NCBI GenBank assembly: GCA_041623475.1
Contig: JBFJWU010000095.1
Span: 1 to 10,238, forward strand
DNA from: JBFJWU01 sp041623475 [NCBI: bacterium]
GTDB lineage: Bacteria; J088
Length of the DNA: 10,238 bases
Direction: 5' to 3'
Below the pieces are notes generated by a model. The model saw only the letters and a program-made list of their open reading frames with translations. It was not told the origin of the DNA and did not search any database. Position numbers and translations under genes: made by a program. Below are positions 5,566-10,238 of this stretch, in pieces; position 1 is the stretch's first letter; each line of letters begins with the position of its first letter.

Positions 5566-6173
5566 GTGCATCGCGACTTTTTTGTCCGAGTTGTAACGAA
5601 CAGGCTCCGACCGTGATGGATTCGTCAGGGCGGATTGCGAAGTGCGGGTACTGTGGCCTGGCCCTGGAAGAAGCCGGCGGCTTCACTGCGGATTCCGATA
5701 TGAACTCGCAAACCGCAGCGACCCTGGATACAGGTGTCGAACTGAAGCCGCTGATTCATGTCGCGGATGACAGCCGCCTGTTGCGCAGAATTGTGTCGGA
5801 TCATCTGCTGACCAGATTTCCGCAGGCCGAGCTGATCATGAGCGAGGATGGCAAGCAGGCTCTGGAAAACATGACCCGGGCACTTGCATCAGGGAACCGC
5901 CGGGGGTTGATGATCCTTGATTTGCAGATGCCACGGTTGAACGGGATTTCAGTTGCGATTGCGCTGCGGGCAGTCGAACAGGCTCTGGGCCGGGTTCCGG
6001 TACCAATTATCTTTTTTTCCGGCGTCAAAATCAACGATGACCTGAAGCAGGCGATGCGCGAAGGAAATCCGGCAACCTACCTGCACAAGTCCCAAAGCGA
6101 TGACCCTGCAGAGATGTTGTCCCGTCTGGAGAAAGTAATGGGGATTACGATTCGCCGCGCTTACGACACGTAA
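5562..6173 (+). CDS. Zinc-ribbon-like/receiver-domain response regulator
   Basis: This 203-residue protein starts with GTG overlapping the PAS-HisKA stop. Residues 8-31 form a small zinc-ribbon-like module with two CxxC pairs, CPSC (C8, C11) and CGYC (C28, C31), 16 residues apart. After a flexible linker (about 36-63) comes a receiver domain: acidic pair D69-D70 (VADDSRLLRR), phosphoacceptor D120 (MILDLQMPRLNG), S153 (IFFSGV) and K176 (LHKS, where the usual residue after Lys is Pro). No C-terminal output domain follows; the protein ends about 10 residues after the last receiver helix. The GTG at 5562 is preferred because later starts would lose the first CxxC. The zinc module may bind a partner or sense metal or redox state. 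Its stop lies 29 bases inside the 3' end of the convergent membrane protein gene. Confidence 0.8.
   Translation: MSASRLFCPSCNEQAPTVMDSSGRIAKCGYCGLALEEAGGFTADSDMNSQTAATLDTGVELKPLIHVADDSRLLRRIVSDHLLTRFPQAELIMSEDGKQALENMTRALASGNRRGLMILDLQMPRLNGISVAIALRAVEQALGRVPVPIIFFSGVKINDDLKQAMREGNPATYLHKSQSDDPAEMLSRLEKVMGITIRRAYDT
6145..6173. other. Tail-to-tail overlap of two convergent operons
   Basis: The last 9 codons plus stop of the zinc-ribbon receiver gene (+) overlap by 29 bases with the last codons of the membrane protein gene (-). Both frames are intact. No intergenic space or terminator hairpin with a U-run exists here, so transcripts from both sides probably extend into the opposing gene and form complementary 3' ends. 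Confidence 0.8.
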
Positions 6174-7416
6174 AGGCCACGGCAACACCAGAGGCGCCCA
6201 GTGCTGCTGCGACCGATAGCGGCCACGTTACCAATGTCATGTTAAACGCCAGCAGGACAGAGCTGGTTGCGACATAGGCGACCAGACCTGAAATTGCCGG
6301 GGCGATTCGATTGCGATCGGTCAGCGCAAGCGAGTAAGCCGCGCAGGCGCCGTAGTAAATTTCTGTCACCGTCGCCCAGCGCGCATAGTCGCGGGACAGG
6401 ACCATCCAGGCAGCAACGGCGAGGGCAATGACAACCATTCCGAGTCCGATCCGGCGCTGAATTGTGACAACACCGTTGGTCCCCCAGGGAATGACAACCA
6501 GGTCCAGGTTGCGAAAGATTGCGGTGGTCCAAAGTGCGGCCGACGCGACAGCCAGGCAAAGGATTGCTGCGAATGCGACGTTGACTGCAATCGGACCGAC
6601 GGTTGCCAGGAACGTCATCAATGATGCGACTGGCAGGCCGACGGCCATTCGTCCCGACTGCAGGATGATTTCGCCGAGTGCGGCGGTCGCGACGGTTAGT
6701 CCGCAATGCAGGCCAGCTGCAATTGCCAGCGCCCTGCGGCGACTGTTCAGGGTCCCGAGGCCGTGCAGTTGCCAGCGGTTAACGCTGGACGATAATTCCC
6801 GAAACAGGAACAGGAACAACAGGGCGAATCCCGTTCCGACAGTCATGTTCGGTCGGGGTACGGGGCCCAGACCGATTCGTTGGGGATGAAGGTAGACGTT
6901 CAGGATCACCAGCGAAATCGCGCCAACCAGGAAAACCGACGTTGCCGCCGACGAATACAGGCGCCCCCTGGGACCGGACAACATGACGCTGCCCAGTACG
7001 ACCACTGGAATAAGCCAGGGAGACGCTATCTGCGGCACGGATACCTGCAGAATATTTAATGCGACAAGCATTGCGACGGCTACCCAGCCTGCATCGACGA
7101 TGGTCGACATGACAGCAGCCATCCTGGTCGGGTGTTCACCCGCAACGATCCTGTCCGCAACGATACCGCGAACAACGAGGCCCAGAACGACACCGACTTG
7201 CGCCAATAAAAACTGCGTCCGTCCCATCGCGATGTCGGCGGGGACAAACAGCAGTCCGGACGTTCCTGCTGTCGCAACAAACATCGACAATCCCGCCGCT
7301 AACTCGGGGCCCAGGGTCGGCAGTCCATAGTGGTCTGAAGCCAGATGGCTGCGTGGACGCCCAACTGCCCAGAGCACAATCAGGAGAACCGTAACCAGGA
7401 CTGCAATCAGGATCAT
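6145..7416 (-). CDS. Polytopic membrane protein, distantly sodium:solute symporter-like
   Basis: The 423-residue integral membrane protein has about 12-13 hydrophobic segments (roughly 2-18, 38-60, 68-88, 101-122, 131-146, 157-175, 192-206, 229-251, 258-275, 277-300, 324-340, 346-365, 372-391, 394-415). Features recalling the SSS family are the broken early helix LSMFVATAGTSGLLFVP (43-59), the GPRGRLYSSAATSVFLVGAI segment (148-167, like the SSS 'GG..av..tD..q' region), a Q...Sxxx-type intracellular loop (WQLHGLGTLNSRRRALA, 215-231), and a later 'AAILCLAVASAALWTTAIFRNLDL' helix resembling the SSS one before 'D(l/i)y'. It is shorter and more divergent than typical members, and I cannot identify a substrate or Na+ site. 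The start lies 3 bases after the cobA/hemD stop (TAG-GCC-ATG), so it is co-transcribed with the heme genes. Another transporter family remains possible. Confidence 0.5.
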   Translation of the reverse strand: MILIAVLVTVLLIVLWAVGRPRSHLASDHYGLPTLGPELAAGLSMFVATAGTSGLLFVPADIAMGRTQFLLAQVGVVLGLVVRGIVADRIVAGEHPTRMAAVMSTIVDAGWVAVAMLVALNILQVSVPQIASPWLIPVVVLGSVMLSGPRGRLYSSAATSVFLVGAISLVILNVYLHPQRIGLGPVPRPNMTVGTGFALLFLFLFRELSSSVNRWQLHGLGTLNSRRRALAIAAGLHCGLTVATAALGEIILQSGRMAVGLPVASLMTFLATVGPIAVNVAFAAILCLAVASAALWTTAIFRNLDLVVIPWGTNGVVTIQRRIGLGMVVIALAVAAWMVLSRDYARWATVTEIYYGACAAYSLALTDRNRIAPAISGLVAYVATSSVLLAFNMTLVTWPLSVAAALGASGVAVAFTCRKRGES

Positions 7417-7419
7417 GGC

Positions 7420-8892
7420 CTAGTTCTGGTCGAGGACATTGACGACGGACTCAAGATCGGGATGGGTGGCCTTCACTGGTTCTGGAACACCTGCGCTGAC
7501 CAGGGCCTGTGCCGTTGGATCGCCGATCGCGATGTGGATCCATTGGCCCCGCAGCATTTCCGGCGCAAGTCTTGTCACGCCTTCGACCTGACTACTGCTG
7601 GTCCAGATGATCGCATTGATCCAATTCCGGGACGCTGCCAGTTGCAGCAATCGTCCGTCGCCCCGAAGCTCCTTTTTGTGTGTCCGGCAGTATGTCAATT
7701 GCCACCCGGCGGTCGCTAATTTCGTGAATCCCTCGGATTGTCCATCGGCGGCCTGGAAGATGGTTGCAACGGCAGGCTGGTTGTTTGCCAGGATGGTTGC
7801 CAGTTCTCCCGCACCTCCAGACGAATGCGATGTCAAGTCACAACGGATCCCGGCTGCTGCAAGCGCAGCGGTTGTTGCTTCGCCCGTACTGGCGATCCGG
7901 ACACCGCTCCAGGACCGCACGTCGTGTCCCGCCGATGTGTGGGCGTCCAGCCAGTAACGAACGGCATTGGGACTGGTGAAAATAGCATAGTCACCCGGGT
8001 TCTCAGCAAGTTCTGACAGGCGCCTGCCGATGTCGGGCGCCGGGATCGTACGTTGCAACGGGAACCACAGCACCTGGCGGCCGGTCTGTTCCAGTCGATC
8101 TTTCCACCCATTGTCCTGTCCCGCTGGACGAAGGAGGACAACGTTTCCATTGTTTGGCCGTCGGACACCGATCCGTGCATTTGTCGTCACATCGCCGACA
8201 ATCCAGACGGCCGGCGGACGGATGCTGTACCGGTCGATAGCATCCGGTAAGTCCGCGAGCCGGGTTTGCCACATTTGTTCGTCGTTCCAGCTTGCCCGCC
8301 GGACGATCAAAACCGGTGTTTCGGGTGGGACTCCCGCCTGCAGCAGTTTGTCGACGTTGTCGTGAGCCTGCAGTACACCCATATAGACTGCAACCGTTCC
8401 CGATCGCGATGCCGCCTGCCAGTCAAGTTCCGGGTTGGGTCCGCCGACTCTGCGGTGACCCGTTAACAGGGTTAAACTTGCCGAAAGATCCCGATCTGTC
8501 AGGCTGAACCCGGCCGCCGCTGCTGCCGCGCAGGCGGCGGTAATTCCCGGAACCACACTCCACGGAATACCGTACTTCTGCAGGCCTTCGATTTCCTCTG
8601 ACAGACGTCCAAAGGTCGTCGGATCGCCGCCTTTCAAGCGAACAACTTTCCGGCCTGCCCTGGCTTCGTGGATCAGCCGTTCCGTGATCTGTTCCTGGGC
8701 CGGTCCAGATTGACCACCCCGTTTGCCGACATCAACTACGGTCGCATCCCAGCGAATGTCGTTCAAAACGGCAGGCGATACCAGGGCATCAACCAGGAGG
8801 ACGTGTGCAGTCTGGATAGCGCGATGAGCATCGCGCGTTAATAGTCCCGGAGCGCCGGGCCCGGCACCGACAAAATAGACGTGTCCAGTCAC
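7420..8892 (-). CDS. cobA/hemD: Fused uroporphyrinogen-III C-methyltransferase / uroporphyrinogen-III synthase
   Basis: This 490-residue bifunctional enzyme has an N-terminal half (about 3-241) that is the SAM-dependent SUMT, which methylates uroporphyrinogen III to precorrin-2 for siroheme or cobalamin. Its motifs are VGAGPGAPGLLT (8-19), VDALVSPAVL (34-43), VRLKGGDPTTFGR (84-96), VPGITAACAAAA (114-125) and the YMG strand (170-172). The C-terminal half (about 249-488) is uroporphyrinogen-III synthase, which closes and inverts ring D of hydroxymethylbilane; it has the expected alternating-domain pattern, including YAIFTSPNAVRYWL (302-315), VRIASTGEATTAAL (331-344) and the late IGDPTAQAL (456-464). 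HemD sequences are poorly conserved, so that half rests on pattern and context. GTG start overlaps the hemC stop (GTGA, 8889-8892). The fusion places the branch point to heme and to siroheme/B12 on one polypeptide. Confidence 0.92.
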   Translation of the reverse strand: MTGHVYFVGAGPGAPGLLTRDAHRAIQTAHVLLVDALVSPAVLNDIRWDATVVDVGKRGGQSGPAQEQITERLIHEARAGRKVVRLKGGDPTTFGRLSEEIEGLQKYGIPWSVVPGITAACAAAAAAGFSLTDRDLSASLTLLTGHRRVGGPNPELDWQAASRSGTVAVYMGVLQAHDNVDKLLQAGVPPETPVLIVRRASWNDEQMWQTRLADLPDAIDRYSIRPPAVWIVGDVTTNARIGVRRPNNGNVVLLRPAGQDNGWKDRLEQTGRQVLWFPLQRTIPAPDIGRRLSELAENPGDYAIFTSPNAVRYWLDAHTSAGHDVRSWSGVRIASTGEATTAALAAAGIRCDLTSHSSGGAGELATILANNQPAVATIFQAADGQSEGFTKLATAGWQLTYCRTHKKELRGDGRLLQLAASRNWINAIIWTSSSQVEGVTRLAPEMLRGQWIHIAIGDPTAQALVSAGVPEPVKATHPDLESVVNVLDQN

Positions 8893-9776
8893 CGGACTGT
8901 GGCGGAATTCGTCCGCAGCGACTGACCCACGCGACGACCAATATCCGCAGCCTCAGATATTGGGCCGGATTCCGATTCCCGGGCGCTGGCACGACCGTCG
9001 TCGCTCCATAGCCGTGCACGGACGTTAAGCGTGTTATTGTCGACTTGTGCATCGACGGCCAAAGGCAAAAAGCAGTCCCCGCCGACTGCCGCGACGACTT
9101 CGCGCTCGGCGCAGAATTCCAGCCACGTTGTTTCGCAATTTACGGATTGCAGCAGGTCGATCGTCTCGGTATCAGATGTCCTGCATTCAAGGGCCAGCGT
9201 CCCCTGGCTGGGCGCCGGCAACATCCATTCAAGAGGTTTCGTGGTTCCCGGCCAATCCGGTGCCAGCCGGTCCAGTCCGGCTGCTGCAAGAATAACGGCA
9301 TCGACGTGACCATCTGAAACCATGGCCAGGCGGGTATCAATGTTGCCGCGAATAGGGGTGGTTGTGGATCCGGGCCAGTAGGATTTGACCTGGATCTGCC
9401 GACGAAGGCTGCCCGTGCCGATATTGGCCGCGGCCAGGTCCAGCGACGGGTTGGCGTAGCAGACCGCATCCAGCCTGTTTGCGCGCGGCGGTGTGGCAGC
9501 AATCACCAACCCATCAATTTGTGCGGCGGGAATATCCTTTGCGGAATGAATCGCGATATCAATTTCGTTGTCCAGCATGGCCATCTGGATTTCTTTCAGG
9601 AACAACCCCTTGCCGCCGACTTCACTCAGCTGGCGATCCTGAATTCGGTCACCACTGGTTGTAATCCATTTCCAGTCAATTTCCAGTCCCGGATTTGCGG
9701 CGACAAGGCGATCGGCAACTTGCCGCGCCTGTGCCTGGGCCAGCGCCGACCGGCGCGATCCAATCGTCAGCTTCAT
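8889..9776 (-). CDS. hemC: Porphobilinogen deaminase (hydroxymethylbilane synthase)
   Basis: This 295-residue cytosolic enzyme joins four porphobilinogens into hydroxymethylbilane. It is close to the usual length of about 310. Motifs in order: GSRRSALAQAQ (6-16, with the conserved Arg and Ser), VGGKGLFLKEI (53-63), HSAKDIPA (77-84, catalytic Asp D81), GTGSLRRQ (120-127), IRGNIDTRL (142-150), APSQGTLALECR (188-199), and the dipyrromethane-cofactor cysteine C235 in VGGDCFLPLA. Small differences from the common form are HSAKD for HS(m/l)KD, GTGSLRRQ for GTSSLRRQ, and SQGTLALE for GQGA(l/v)GIE; none removes a catalytic residue. The ATG overlaps the hemA stop (ATGA, 9773-9776), and its own stop overlaps the downstream fusion gene. 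Its product is the substrate of the hemD half of that neighbour. Confidence 0.97.
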   Translation of the reverse strand: MKLTIGSRRSALAQAQARQVADRLVAANPGLEIDWKWITTSGDRIQDRQLSEVGGKGLFLKEIQMAMLDNEIDIAIHSAKDIPAAQIDGLVIAATPPRANRLDAVCYANPSLDLAAANIGTGSLRRQIQVKSYWPGSTTTPIRGNIDTRLAMVSDGHVDAVILAAAGLDRLAPDWPGTTKPLEWMLPAPSQGTLALECRTSDTETIDLLQSVNCETTWLEFCAEREVVAAVGGDCFLPLAVDAQVDNNTLNVRARLWSDDGRASARESESGPISEAADIGRRVGQSLRTNSATVR

Positions 9777-10238
9777 TGGTCTTCCGGTTCACCAGGGTCG
9801 ATGCGGGTCGCATCGCTGATCAGCTCCTGCAGTGACGACGGCGTCCCGTGGGTTCGCAGGTAGTGCGCGATTTCCTGGACAATGCGCTTGTTAATTGCGG
9901 CAGTTGCATTCGCCAGGAGTTGTTCGGCATCCAGGTCACCCCTTGCGGCCAGGCTTCGTTCAACTTCAGTCGATCGGACCTGTTCGAGCCAGCGACTGAC
10001 ATCGCCCAGTACAGGCGTGACTTCGCGAGATTCGTACCATTCGGAAAAATTGCGCACCGCATCAGTGATCATTGCTTCGGCCCGCGCGGCCTCGTCCTGT
10101 CGTTTTTCACGGTTCTTGTGACTGAGCCGTTCCAGGTCGTCAATCGAATACAGGAACATATCCGGCAATCTTCCGACATCCGGGTCGACGGCCCGTGGTA
10201 CGGCCAGGTCAATGATCATCCGCGGGTGTCGCCGCGCA
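9773..10238 (-). CDS. hemA: Glutamyl-tRNA reductase, C-terminal part (cut by window edge)
   Basis: The last 154 residues of GluTR are present; the full protein is usually about 420 residues, so the N-terminal catalytic domain and most of the NADPH domain lie beyond the right edge. The visible part has the end of the NADPH-binding domain, ARRHPRMIIDLAVPRAVDPD (the well-known 'r..P..iDiAvPRd.dp' block), then MFLYSIDDLERL, the spinal helix region (SHKNREKRQDEAARAEAMI), and the C-terminal dimerisation domain with VTPVLGDVSRWLEQVR and NKRIVQEIAHYLR. GluTR reduces glutamyl-tRNA to glutamate-1-semialdehyde, the first step of C5-pathway tetrapyrrole synthesis. The reading frame is open through the edge; an internal ATG at 10219 is not the true start. 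It is the first visible gene of the - strand operon, so promoters are outside the window. Confidence 0.95.
   Translation of the reverse strand, partial: ARRHPRMIIDLAVPRAVDPDVGRLPDMFLYSIDDLERLSHKNREKRQDEAARAEAMITDAVRNFSEWYESREVTPVLGDVSRWLEQVRSTEVERSLAARGDLDAEQLLANATAAINKRIVQEIAHYLRTHGTPSSLQELISDATRIDPGEPEDQ

Noticed and set aside
6012-6018. T7 run inside the zinc-receiver gene as a second slippage site
   Set aside because: It lies within the receiver domain before the conserved FFSG strand. The zero frame is intact, and slipping leads to no meaningful alternate product that I could identify.
9031-9317. Several + strand open frames of 82-92 codons inside hemC
   Set aside because: They are antisense to the conserved hemC coding region and lack any recognisable domain.
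1-10238. tRNA or rRNA genes, CRISPR arrays, insertion sequences, prophage genes
   Set aside because: I saw no cloverleaf-like sequence, regularly spaced repeats, transposase or integrase motifs. The window is almost fully explained by two ordinary-looking operons.

Overview
The window is GC-rich bacterial DNA, packed almost edge to edge with genes. It holds two convergent operons: a chemosensory operon on the + strand (244-6173) and a tetrapyrrole (heme/siroheme) operon on the - strand (10238-6145). The gene order hemA-hemC-cobA/hemD with a fused SUMT/uroporphyrinogen-III synthase occurs in several bacterial groups (for example Deltaproteobacteria, anaerobic Firmicutes and Planctomycetes). 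Together with the GC-rich composition it suggests an environmental Gram-negative bacterium, but I cannot fix the phylum from this window.

The left edge (1-243) is non-coding as far as I can support. It contains short inverted repeats, an AT-rich patch and weak promoter-like matches. The chemosensory operon then runs: a membrane-anchored MCP-type transducer with no periplasmic sensor domain; a short CheW-like protein; CheY; CheA with the P1, P2, P3, P4 and P5 regions in order; a CheX-like protein with an exact match to the CheC/CheX phosphatase motif; a possible 21-residue micro-ORF; a two-PAS protein that ends after its HisKA (DHp) domain with no ATP-binding domain; and a response regulator with an N-terminal CxxC...CxxC zinc-ribbon-like module. 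Nearly every junction is an ATGA, GTGA or TGATG overlap, so translation is probably coupled throughout. No cheR, cheB, cheD or flagellar gene lies in the window.

The most interesting spot is the junction between the PAS-DHp protein and the zinc-ribbon receiver. A run of seven A residues (5553-5559) sits in the A_AAA_AAA register just before the stop codon. A -1 slip there would enter the downstream gene's frame and make a 560-residue PAS-PAS-DHp-Zn-REC fusion. The DHp domain also has His where the catalytic Glu/Asp normally follows the phospho-His. This points to a phosphotransfer partner rather than a self-phosphorylating kinase.

The - strand operon (read right to left) has the C-terminal part of glutamyl-tRNA reductase (hemA), porphobilinogen deaminase (hemC), the SUMT/uroporphyrinogen-III synthase fusion, and a polytopic membrane protein that distantly resembles sodium:solute symporters. 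The first three catalyse steps from glutamyl-tRNA to uroporphyrinogen III and on to precorrin-2; ALA dehydratase (hemB) is not in the window. The last genes of the two operons overlap tail to tail by 29 bp, leaving no intergenic terminator.
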